From Streptomyces glaucescens (GTDB lineage: Bacteria > Actinomycetota > Actinomycetes > Streptomycetales > Streptomycetaceae): DNA of 64,000 bases. Every line of letters starts with the position of its first letter. The first letter of the stretch is position 1. The DNA is taken from assembly GCF_000761215.1 (NCBI RefSeq), contig NZ_CP009438.1, positions 4,233,001 to 4,297,000 on the forward strand. The letters are read 5' to 3'. Below, one piece after another: positions 7,527-15,422 of this stretch. A program made the position numbers and the translations under genes. The notes under the pieces are model-generated. The model had not been told where the DNA came from and made no database searches. It saw nothing but the letters and a program-made list of their open reading frames with translations.

Positions 7527-9950
7527 ATGGCGGGGCTTTCTTCTCCAGATCAGCTCGATCGGCTGGATCACTCCACAGCCCTCGCGGCAGCGGTGCTCAC
7601 CGACGGCAACCGAGCCATGGTGGTGGTCATCGGAGCGGTGGCACTGGCTGCGCTCCTGGTCGCCGGGGCGCTGCTGCGCCAGGTGCTCGCGGCCGGCGAG
7701 GGCACCGACAGCATGAAGAAGATCGCGGCCGCGGTGCAGGAGGGCGCGAACGCCTATCTGGCCCGGCAGTTGCGCACACTCGGCGTATTCGCGGTCGTCG
7801 TGTTCTTCCTGCTCATGCTGCTGCCCGCGGACGACTGGAATCAGCGCGCCGGCCGATCGGTGTTCTTCTTGATCGGCGCGGCGTTCTCGGCGGCCACCGG
7901 CTATATCGGCATGTGGCTCGCCGTGCGCAGCAATGTCCGGGTCGCCGCGGCCGCCCGCGAGGCGACTCCCGCGCCGGGTGAGCCGGAAAAGGATCTCACC
8001 GCCGTCTCGCACAAAGCGATGAAGATCGCTTTCCGTACGGGCGGTGTGGTCGGCATGTTCACGGTGGGGCTCGGTCTGCTGGGCGCGTCCTGCGTGGTGC
8101 TGGTGTACGCGGCCGACGCGCCCAAGGTGCTGGAGGGCTTCGGTCTCGGCGCCGCGCTGATCGCGATGTTCATGCGTGTCGGCGGCGGCATCTTCACCAA
8201 GGCCGCCGACGTCGGCGCCGACCTGGTCGGCAAGGTCGAGCAGGGCATTCCGGAGGACGACCCGCGCAATGCCGCGACCATCGCCGACAACGTGGGCGAC
8301 AACGTCGGCGACTGCGCGGGCATGGCGGCCGACCTCTTCGAGTCGTACGCCGTCACCCTGGTGGCCGCACTGATCCTGGGCACCGCGGCGTTCGGCGACG
8401 CGGGGCTGGCGTTCCCGCTGCTCGTCCCGGCGATCGGCGTGCTCACCGCCATGATCGGCATCTTCGCGGTGGCCCCGCGGCGCGCCGACCGCAGCGGGAT
8501 GAGCGCGATCAACCGCGGCTTCTTCATCTCCGCGGTGATCTCGCTGGCGCTGGTGGCCATCGCGGTCTTCGCCTACCTGCCGGGGAAGTACTCCGAGCTG
8601 GACGGGGTCACCGACGAGGCGATCCTGGCGAAGGACGGCGACCCGCGGATCCTCGCGCTGGTCGCGGTGGCGATCGGCATCCTGCTCGCCGCCGTCATCC
8701 AGCAGCTCACCGGCTACTTCACCGAGACCAGCCGCCGCCCGGTGCGGGACATCGGCAAGAGCGCCCTCACCGGTCCCGCCACCGTCGTCCTCGCCGGTGT
8801 CTCGGTGGGTCTCGAATCGGCCGTCTACACCGCCCTGCTGATCGGCCTCGGGGTCTACGGGGCCTTCCTGCTCGGCGGTACGTCGATCATGCTGGCGCTG
8901 TTCGCGGTGGCGCTGGCGGGCACCGGGCTGCTCACCACGGTCGGGGTGATCGTGGCGATGGACACCTTCGGACCGGTCTCCGACAACGCGCAGGGCATCG
9001 CCGAGATGTCCGGCGACGTCGAGGGCGCGGGCGCGCAGGTGCTCACCAACCTGGACGCCGTCGGCAACACCACCAAGGCGATCACCAAGGGCATCGCCAT
9101 CGCGACCGCCGTGCTCGCGGCGGCGGCGCTCTTCGGGTCGTACCGCGACGCCATCACCACCGGCGCGCGCGACGTCGGCGAGAAGCTGGCCGGCGAGGGC
9201 GCTCCGCTGACCCTCGCGATGGACATCTCGCAGCCCAACAACCTGGTCGGCCTGATCGCGGGCGCGGCGGTCGTCTTCCTCTTCTCCGGACTGGCCGTCA
9301 ACGCCGTCTCACGGTCGGCGGGTTCGGTGGTGTTCGAGGTGCGCCGCCAGTTCCGCGAGCGTCCCGGGATCATGGACTACAGCGAGAAACCCGAGTACGG
9401 GAAGGTCGTCGACATCTGCACGAAGGACGCACTGCGGGAGCTGGCCACACCGGGTCTGCTCGCGGTCATGGCGCCGATCTTCGTCGGGTTCACGCTGGGC
9501 GTCGGCGCCCTCGGCGCCTATCTCGCGGGTGCGATCGGCGCGGGCACCCTGATGGCGGTGTTCCTCGCCAACTCCGGTGGCGCCTGGGACAACGCCAAGA
9601 AGCTGGTCGAGGACGGCCACCACGGCGGAAAGGGCAGCGACGCGCACGCCGCGACGGTGATCGGCGACACGGTCGGCGACCCGTTCAAGGACACCGCGGG
9701 TCCGGCGATCAACCCGCTGCTGAAGGTGATGAACCTGGTGTCGCTGCTGATCGCGCCGGCGATCATCAAGTTCTCGTACGGCGCCGACGAGAACGTGGGC
9801 GTCCGGGTGCTGGTCGCCGTGCTCGCGTTCCTGGTGATCGTGGGCGCCGTCTACGTCTCCAAGCGGCGCGGCATCGCGATGGGCGACGAGAACGGCCCCG
9901 AGCCGGGCTCCACGGGCTCCAAGTCGCCCGACGCGGCGGCGGTTCCCTAG
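7527..9950 (+). CDS. hppA: membrane-bound proton-translocating pyrophosphatase
   Basis: 807 residues, about 16 predicted membrane helices. Pyrophosphate-binding signatures include DVGADLVGKVEQGIPEDDPRNAATIADNVGDNVGD, and a second acidic cluster GDTVGDPFKDTAGPAINPL near the C-terminus. The residues in GNTTKAITKG (Lys517, Thr520) mark the potassium-independent H+-pumping class; potassium-dependent enzymes have Ala and Gly there. It hydrolyses cytoplasmic PPi and exports protons. ATG with AAGGAGG at 7516-7522. A soluble PPase gene is also in this window (48878). Confidence 0.97.
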   Translation: MAGLSSPDQLDRLDHSTALAAAVLTDGNRAMVVVIGAVALAALLVAGALLRQVLAAGEGTDSMKKIAAAVQEGANAYLARQLRTLGVFAVVVFFLLMLLPADDWNQRAGRSVFFLIGAAFSAATGYIGMWLAVRSNVRVAAAAREATPAPGEPEKDLTAVSHKAMKIAFRTGGVVGMFTVGLGLLGASCVVLVYAADAPKVLEGFGLGAALIAMFMRVGGGIFTKAADVGADLVGKVEQGIPEDDPRNAATIADNVGDNVGDCAGMAADLFESYAVTLVAALILGTAAFGDAGLAFPLLVPAIGVLTAMIGIFAVAPRRADRSGMSAINRGFFISAVISLALVAIAVFAYLPGKYSELDGVTDEAILAKDGDPRILALVAVAIGILLAAVIQQLTGYFTETSRRPVRDIGKSALTGPATVVLAGVSVGLESAVYTALLIGLGVYGAFLLGGTSIMLALFAVALAGTGLLTTVGVIVAMDTFGPVSDNAQGIAEMSGDVEGAGAQVLTNLDAVGNTTKAITKGIAIATAVLAAAALFGSYRDAITTGARDVGEKLAGEGAPLTLAMDISQPNNLVGLIAGAAVVFLFSGLAVNAVSRSAGSVVFEVRRQFRERPGIMDYSEKPEYGKVVDICTKDALRELATPGLLAVMAPIFVGFTLGVGALGAYLAGAIGAGTLMAVFLANSGGAWDNAKKLVEDGHHGGKGSDAHAATVIGDTVGDPFKDTAGPAINPLLKVMNLVSLLIAPAIIKFSYGADENVGVRVLVAVLAFLVIVGAVYVSKRRGIAMGDENGPEPGSTGSKSPDAAAVP

Positions 9951-9974
9951 GGCACCGGCGGCCGCATCCTCCAA

Positions 9975-10018
9975 GGGGCGGGCGTGGGGCGCGTGTTGAC
10001 GCGTCACCCGCCCGCCCC
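9975..10018 (+). terminator. stem-loop after hppA
   Basis: A 10-bp stem GGGGCGGGCG (9975-9984) / CGCCCGCCCC (10009-10018), with further complementarity in the loop (GCGCGT/ACGCGT), begins 25 bp after the hppA stop. No T-tract. Confidence 0.6.
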
Positions 10019-10204
10019 GCGTCGTGCGCGCCGACGACGGTGACCCGGACGACGGCCGCGGCGGACGGTGGCCGGCCCGGTCGTGAGCCTTCTCTCCGTG
10101 GGACAAAACGTGACGGAACGTATCTCACGCGGCAATCGGTGTGCGGGGGTCGCGCGCATGGCGTGTATGTTCCGGGGCCGAGAGCCATGGAAGGGACCAA
10201 TCCG

Positions 10205-10783
10205 GTGAACAAGAAGCTCGCGGCCGCACTGTCCGGCGGTGCGGTACTGGTACTGGCGCTGTCGGGATGCACCGGCGACGACGGCAACGAGGAACTGGAC
10301 GCCTGGGCCAAGCAGGTCTGCGACGAGCTCCAGGTCCAGGCCAGGACGATCAAGGCCGCCAACGCCGCGATCCAGAAGGAGACCTCGGACAACAGCACGC
10401 CGGCCGAGGTCCAGAAGGCCGACTCCCAGGCGTTCCAGGACATCGCCGACGCCTACAAGGCGATCGGGACCGCCATCACCAAGGCGGGCCCGCCGAACGT
10501 CGAAGAGGGCGAGAAGAAGCAGCGGGACGCGGTCAAGGAGCTGAACACCATCTCGGCCTCCTACACCTCGCTGCAGAAGCAGGTCGACGCGCTCGACACC
10601 AAGGACCAGGGCAAGTTCGCCGCCGGCCTCAAGGACATCGCCGCCGAGATGAAGAAGCTCGGCAAGACCGGCAGCGACGCGCTGAAGACGCTGGAGGAGG
10701 GCGAGGTCGGCCAGGCGATGGCCAAGCAGGAAAGCTGCAAGTCGGCCTCCGCGTCGGCGTCCCCGTCGGCGGCGCAGGGCTGA
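10205..10783 (+). CDS. small secreted lipoprotein, helical
   Basis: 192 residues. The signal peptide VNKKLAAALSGGAVLVLAL ends in the lipobox LSGC. The mature part is predicted almost entirely alpha-helical and Lys/Glu-rich (long amphipathic stretches AKQVCDELQVQARTIKAAN, LNTISASYTSLQKQV), with a second Cys pair member near the C-terminus and a Ser/Ala tail. GTG 10205 is chosen because GGAAGGG lies 9 nt upstream; ATG 10187 has no site. No enzymatic motif is visible. It is conserved beside hppA in streptomycetes as I recall; function unknown. Confidence 0.82.
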   Translation: MNKKLAAALSGGAVLVLALSGCTGDDGNEELDAWAKQVCDELQVQARTIKAANAAIQKETSDNSTPAEVQKADSQAFQDIADAYKAIGTAITKAGPPNVEEGEKKQRDAVKELNTISASYTSLQKQVDALDTKDQGKFAAGLKDIAAEMKKLGKTGSDALKTLEEGEVGQAMAKQESCKSASASASPSAAQG

Positions 10784-10825
10784 ACGGCGGGCGGGCCGGC
10801 CGGGGCCCGCACGCGCGCGCGTGCG

Positions 10826-10848
10826 GTGTCGGCGGGAGCCGACACAAT
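10826..10848 (+). promoter_or_regulatory. RecA-NDp-like (PafBC-type) promoter of the methyltransferase
   Basis: GTGTCGGCG-N8-CACAAT matches the published actinobacterial RecA-independent damage promoter tTGTCRgtg-N8-TAnnnT at most positions. CACAAT ends 6 nt before GTG 10855, so the mRNA would be leaderless. The site also contains the 8-bp inverted repeat GTGTCGGC-GGGA-GCCGACAC (10826-10845). Confidence 0.5.
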
Positions 10849-10854
10849 GGGGTG

Positions 10855-12381
10855 GTGAGCAACGCCAGCCTCTCCTCGCCGTCCCCCCTGCCCGCCACCG
10901 ACCGCCCCGAGGTCGCCGCCCGGCTGCGGGAGGCCCTGCTCGGGGCCTCCTTCACCGCCGACGGGCTGCTCGACCTGCTCGGTGCCTCCGCGTACGCGGC
11001 GCTGGCCCGCAGCGAGACCGTGCCCGCGCTCCGCGCCACCCGCGGGGACAGCCCGCTGGAACTGCTCGTCCGGCTGTTCCTGCTGCAGCAGCCCGTGCCG
11101 CACGCGCGCGTGGCGGACGTGCTGCCCGTCGAGGAGTGCCTGGCGAGCGGCTGGCTGGTGCGGGCCGGGCAGGACGAGCTGGCGGCCACCGTGGACGTAC
11201 GGCCGTACGGCGGGCCCGAGGGCGAGGACTGGTTCATCGTCTCCGACCTGGGCTGCGCGGTGGGCGGCGCCGGGGGCATCGGGCGCCGTGACGAGGGTGT
11301 CGTGCTCGGCGTCGGCGGCGCCTCGACCACGCTGGCCGGCATCACCGTGCGCACTCCCGTCGCCGCCGCCCTCGACCTGGGCACCGGCTCCGGCATCCAG
11401 GCGCTGCACGCCGCCCGGCACGCCACCCGGGTGACCGCGACCGACGTCAACCCGCGCGCGCTGCACATCACGGCCCTCACCCTCGCCCTGTCCGGCGCGC
11501 CCGCCGCGGACCTGCGGGAGGGTTCGCTGTTCGAGCCGGTCGAGGAGGACGAGACGTTCGACCTGATCGTCTCCAACCCGCCCTTCGTGATCTCGCCGGG
11601 CGCCCGGCTGACCTACCGTGACGGCGGCATGAGCGGCGACGACCTGTGCCGCACGCTCGTCCAGCAGGCGGGCGAGCGGCTGAACGAGGGCGGGTTCGCG
11701 CAGTTCCTCGCCAACTGGCAGCACGTCGAGGGCGAGGAATGGCAGGACCGCCTGCGGTCGTGGGTGCCGCGCGGCTGCGACGCCTGGATCGTGCAGCGCG
11801 AGGTGCAGGACATCACCCAGTACGCCGAGCTGTGGCTGCGCGACGCGGGCGACCACCGCGGTGACCCGGCCGAGTACCAGGCGCGGTACGACGCCTGGCT
11901 GGACGAGTTCGAGGCCCGCAAGGTGAAGGGTGTGGGCTTCGGCTGGATCACCCTGCGCCGGACGGACTCCGCCGAGCCGTCCATCACGGTCGAGGAATGG
12001 CCGCACCCGGTCGAACAGCCGCTCGGCGAGACGGTCCGGGCGCACTTCGCCCGCCTGGACTACCTCCGCTCGCACGACGACGCGGCCCTGCTGGAGGAGC
12101 GGTTCCGGCTCGCCGCCGAGGTCGTCCAGGAGCAGGTCGGTCTGCCCGGTGCCGAGGACCCCGAGCACGTCGTGCTCCGCCAGCACCGCGGCATGCGCCG
12201 GGCCACCAAGGTCGACACCGTCGGCGCGGGCTTCGCGGGGGTGTGCGACGGCTCGCTGACCGCCGGGCGGATCCTGGACGCGATCGCCCAACTCGTCGGC
12301 GAGGATCCGGTCCTGCTGCGCGACCGTACACCCGCCCAGATCCGGCTCCTGGTGGAGCAGGGCTTCCTCGAACCGGCCTGA
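10855..12381 (+). CDS. class I SAM-dependent methyltransferase (NPPF type)
   Basis: 508 residues. An N-terminal winged-helix-like region (about 1-150) precedes a Rossmann methyltransferase domain: motif I LDLGTGSGIQAL, motif II region TATDVNPRALHI, and motif IV FDLIVSNPPFVISP. The NPPF signature is typical of enzymes acting on exocyclic amino groups (N6-adenine, N2-guanine in RNA or DNA) or on glutamine (PrmC). The long C-terminal part (about 340-508) has no motif I recognise. The nucleic-acid specificity is inferred, not shown. GTG 10855 fits a leaderless start; GTG 10852 is an alternative. The damage-type promoter is notable. Confidence 0.85.
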   Translation: MSNASLSSPSPLPATDRPEVAARLREALLGASFTADGLLDLLGASAYAALARSETVPALRATRGDSPLELLVRLFLLQQPVPHARVADVLPVEECLASGWLVRAGQDELAATVDVRPYGGPEGEDWFIVSDLGCAVGGAGGIGRRDEGVVLGVGGASTTLAGITVRTPVAAALDLGTGSGIQALHAARHATRVTATDVNPRALHITALTLALSGAPAADLREGSLFEPVEEDETFDLIVSNPPFVISPGARLTYRDGGMSGDDLCRTLVQQAGERLNEGGFAQFLANWQHVEGEEWQDRLRSWVPRGCDAWIVQREVQDITQYAELWLRDAGDHRGDPAEYQARYDAWLDEFEARKVKGVGFGWITLRRTDSAEPSITVEEWPHPVEQPLGETVRAHFARLDYLRSHDDAALLEERFRLAAEVVQEQVGLPGAEDPEHVVLRQHRGMRRATKVDTVGAGFAGVCDGSLTAGRILDAIAQLVGEDPVLLRDRTPAQIRLLVEQGFLEPA

Positions 12382-12469
12382 GCCCGCCGCCACGCCGTCA
12401 CTCCTGAGACCTCCGTTGTCCAGGTGGCCCACGTGTCCGCTCTGACGGGATTGCTCCGGAAAAGGACTC

Positions 12470-12492
12470 CTGTCAGTGGTGGGTGCGAAGCT
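12470..12492 (+). promoter_or_regulatory. weak RecA-NDp-like promoter before the Ser/Thr kinase
   Basis: CTGTCAGTG-N8-GAAGCT keeps the -35-type element TGTCAGTG and the xAnnnT hexamer of the RecA-independent damage promoter, with correct 8-nt spacing but a non-consensus -10 first base. It would start transcription near 12499, supporting a kinase start downstream of that point. Confidence 0.35.
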
Positions 12493-12556
12493 ACCTTCAA
12501 GGGGGACGAACGGCCGCGCGGCCTCGGGGGAGGCGCGCTGTCTCGGGGGAGGCGTG

Positions 12557-14815
12557 ATGGCGGGTGGGACGCCGGACCGGAGCGACGGCAGGATCATCAA
12601 CGGGCGTTACCGGCTGCTGCGCACACTCGGCGCGGGCGGCATGGGCCGGGTGTGGCTCGCCCACGACGAGGAACTGGCCTGCCAGGTCGCGCTGAAGGAG
12701 ATCGCGTCGGCGGACCTGCCGGCGGACCCGGAGGGCACCGCCCAGCGCATCGCCCGGGCGCGCAGCGAGGCACGGCACGCGGCGCGGCTGCGCGGGCACC
12801 CGCACGTGGCCACCGTGCACGACGTGGTGGTGCACGAGGGACTGCCGTGGATCGTCATGGAGTACGTCCCGGACGCGGTCGACCTCCAGGCGGTGATCCG
12901 GCGATCCGGCCCGCTGCCTCCCGCGCGGGTGGCCCGCATCGGCCTGGCCGTGCTGGACGCGCTCGGCGCCGGGCACCGCGTCGGCATCCTGCACCGGGAC
13001 GTGAAACCGGCCAACATCCTGCTGGCACCGGACACCACCGGCGACGCCCACGCGCGCGTGCTGCTCACCGACTACGGCATCGCCCTGCGGCCCGAGTCCC
13101 GCGAACCCGGGCTCACCGCCACCGCCGGCATCCTCGGCACGCCCGGCTATCTGGCCCCGGAGCGGGCACGCGGCGAGCCGCCCACCCCGGCCGCCGACCT
13201 GTTCTCCCTCGGCGCCACGCTGTACTGCGCGGTGGAGGGCCGCGGCCCGTTCGACCGCGACGGCGAGTACGCCACCCTGACCGCTCTGCTGGGCGAGGAA
13301 CCGGCACCTGCCGTGCGGGCGGGTGAGCTGGCACCCGTGCTCCAGGGCCTGCTCGTGAAGGACCCGGTCCGCCGATGGGCACCGGAGACGGTGGCGCGCG
13401 GGCTGGAACGGGTGCTGGCGCGGGAGGCGCGCGGCGAGGGCGCCACAGCCGACGGGTCCGGCGCCTCGCCGCGGGGATTCGGGCCGCCGTCGGCCCCGTT
13501 CGGTGCCGGTGCCGGTGCCGGCTTCGCGGAGGCGGGGGAGGGGCGAACCCCGCAGGCGCCCGGCGCGTCCGCCACCCCGGGCACCCCGCGGACGCCGCAC
13601 ACTCCGGCGGGCGCGGGCGGCCACGCGGCAGCGGGCGGCCCGTACGGCGACGCGCGGGTCCCGCACACCCCGGCGGGCGCGGCAGACCCCGCCACCCCGG
13701 ACCGGCCGCACACCCCGACGCCGGGCAACCCGCACACCCCGACGCCCGGCAACCCGTACGCGCCGACGCCGGGCAACCCGTACGCGCCGACGCAGAGCGC
13801 TCCCTACGCACCGGCGCCGGGCGGCCCGTACGCACCCGTGCCGAGCGGTCCGTACGCCTCCGGTGGGCAGCCGCCGTATCCGCCGGGCGCGTTCCACCAC
13901 CCGGCCGCACCGCCCCCGCCCGGACCCGACCGCCGCAGGCTCGTCCTGGTCGCCGGTCTTGTGCTGGCCGTCGTCCTCGCCGTGGGACTCGGCGGCTGGG
14001 CCGTGTTCGCACCGGAAGGGGACGGGAACATCGCGGGCGGGGGCTCTCCCTCGACGAGTGCGGCCGAGGACTCGGCGTCACCGGCGGGACCGGTGCCGCC
14101 GTACGGGGACGCCGTGGGGCTGACCGAACCGCTGGCGGCCGGGGACTGCGTGAAGGCCGTGTGGACGGGGACGCCGTTCGAGTCGCCGCCGAACCTCGGC
14201 GTGGTGGACTGCGCCGACGACTGGCCGGACGGGCAGGTCGTGGCCGTCGACACCGCCGAGGACCACGCCGACGCGCGCGCGAACGGGGCGCGGCGGTGCG
14301 CGGACCAGACCCGCGCGCTCGTGGAAGCGCTGCCCGACGCGGGCGGCTACGCCGTGCTGCCGACCCGGGAGGGCTTCGACGCGGCGGGCGGCGGCACCGC
14401 CTGCCTGGTGCTCGGCCGGCACGCGGCGATCGGCGGCGAGGTCGGCCGCTTCCGCGACAGCGGCACCGACCTGTGGGTCGGGCAGATGAGCGTCGGCGAC
14501 TGCTGGATCTACAAGGACCTGGACGACGGCTACGAGGCACCGCTCACCGACTGCGCCGAACCCCACACCGACCAGGTCATCGGCACCGCTCAGGCTCCCG
14601 CCGGGATGAGCTTCGACACGGCGGGCGACAACGCGACCAAGCTGTGCAGCAACAAGTTCGAGTCGAACTGGGCGCCAGGACCCGAGCGGGCCGTCTTCGG
14701 CTGGATGGCCGACGAGGAGGACTGGGAGAAGGGGTTCACCAAGGTGGTCTGCACGGTCAGCCGGGTCGACAACGAGAAGACGACCGGAAAGATATCCGCG
14801 CCCGGTGCCGTCTGA
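12557..14815 (+). CDS. receptor-type Ser/Thr protein kinase with extracellular Septum_form-like domain
   Basis: 752 residues. The Hanks kinase domain (about 14-275) has GAGGMGRVW, VALKEI, HRDVKPANIL (Asp148) and a DYG in place of DFG. A 190-residue Pro/Gly/Thr-rich linker carries tandem TPGNP repeats. One transmembrane helix (about 462-484) leads to a C-terminal extracellular domain with paired cysteines resembling Septum_form/DUF4190-type domains (AAGDCVKAVW, VVDCADDWPDGQ, VGDCWIYKDL). It probably senses an envelope signal. ATG 12557 follows GGGGGAGG; the longer ORF from 12476 would include the putative promoter. Confidence 0.9.
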   Translation: MAGGTPDRSDGRIINGRYRLLRTLGAGGMGRVWLAHDEELACQVALKEIASADLPADPEGTAQRIARARSEARHAARLRGHPHVATVHDVVVHEGLPWIVMEYVPDAVDLQAVIRRSGPLPPARVARIGLAVLDALGAGHRVGILHRDVKPANILLAPDTTGDAHARVLLTDYGIALRPESREPGLTATAGILGTPGYLAPERARGEPPTPAADLFSLGATLYCAVEGRGPFDRDGEYATLTALLGEEPAPAVRAGELAPVLQGLLVKDPVRRWAPETVARGLERVLAREARGEGATADGSGASPRGFGPPSAPFGAGAGAGFAEAGEGRTPQAPGASATPGTPRTPHTPAGAGGHAAAGGPYGDARVPHTPAGAADPATPDRPHTPTPGNPHTPTPGNPYAPTPGNPYAPTQSAPYAPAPGGPYAPVPSGPYASGGQPPYPPGAFHHPAAPPPPGPDRRRLVLVAGLVLAVVLAVGLGGWAVFAPEGDGNIAGGGSPSTSAAEDSASPAGPVPPYGDAVGLTEPLAAGDCVKAVWTGTPFESPPNLGVVDCADDWPDGQVVAVDTAEDHADARANGARRCADQTRALVEALPDAGGYAVLPTREGFDAAGGGTACLVLGRHAAIGGEVGRFRDSGTDLWVGQMSVGDCWIYKDLDDGYEAPLTDCAEPHTDQVIGTAQAPAGMSFDTAGDNATKLCSNKFESNWAPGPERAVFGWMADEEDWEKGFTKVVCTVSRVDNEKTTGKISAPGAV

Positions 14816-14975
14816 GGCCGCGCGGTGCCTTCCGGGGCTCCTCCTGGGCCGCCCTGAGGCCGCGCGGGCAATCGTCGGCCTCGCGTTCACCCCGGGTTCG
14901 CCTCCGCGCAGCCCACGCGTGCCAGCCTCCGGGCTACGGGGCACGCGCGGACGCGGAACTGGGGGCACGGGGAGC

Positions 14976-15173
14976 ATGGAGAACGGGCCGGCGATCTTCA
15001 CGGGGATGGTGTTCGCCCTGTTCGGAGGGGGGCTGCTGGTGTGGACCGGGGTGCGGACCCGGCAGGGGCAGCCGGTGGCGCAGGGTGTGAGTCCGCTCGC
15101 ATCGGTGGCCCTCGCGAGCGTCGTCGGGGTGCTCGCGCTCGCCGTGGGGGCGTGGTGTCTCACCCGGGTGTGA
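14976..15173 (+). CDS. small two-helix membrane protein
   Basis: 65 residues, MENGPAIFTGMVFALFGGG onward, with two hydrophobic segments (IFTGMVFALFGGGLLVW and ASVALASVVGVLALAVGAW) joined by a basic loop GVRTRQGQPVAQG. A typical short actinobacterial membrane protein of unknown function between the kinase and topA genes. It could be part of either transcription unit. The start ATG follows GGGGAG closely; no better start exists. Confidence 0.6.
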   Translation: MENGPAIFTGMVFALFGGGLLVWTGVRTRQGQPVAQGVSPLASVALASVVGVLALAVGAWCLTRV

Positions 15174-15422
15174 GCATCATGGAGGGGACGCTGCCACGGT
15201 GAACGGGAGTCCATCGCTCCGGATCGGCCGGAAAGCGGCGGCGGACACACCGGGCGGCAGGAATGGCGGAAGTCGGGTTACCGTTCGAGTGGCCGTTGCG
15301 GGCTTTTCCCGTTTGACAACGGGGCGGGATGTACCGTCACACTCCGCAGCGTCACCACCACCCGACCCCGGGAACGAGAAGGCCTGGGGAGGCCCCAGCG
15401 TCGACCGGAGAGAAGAGCCAAG

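Noticed and set aside
15313..15337. Standard sigma-70 promoter for topA (TTGACA ... TACCGT)
   Set aside because: The hexamers are only 13 bp apart, too short for a normal promoter, and two bases too long for the 11-nt damage-type spacing.
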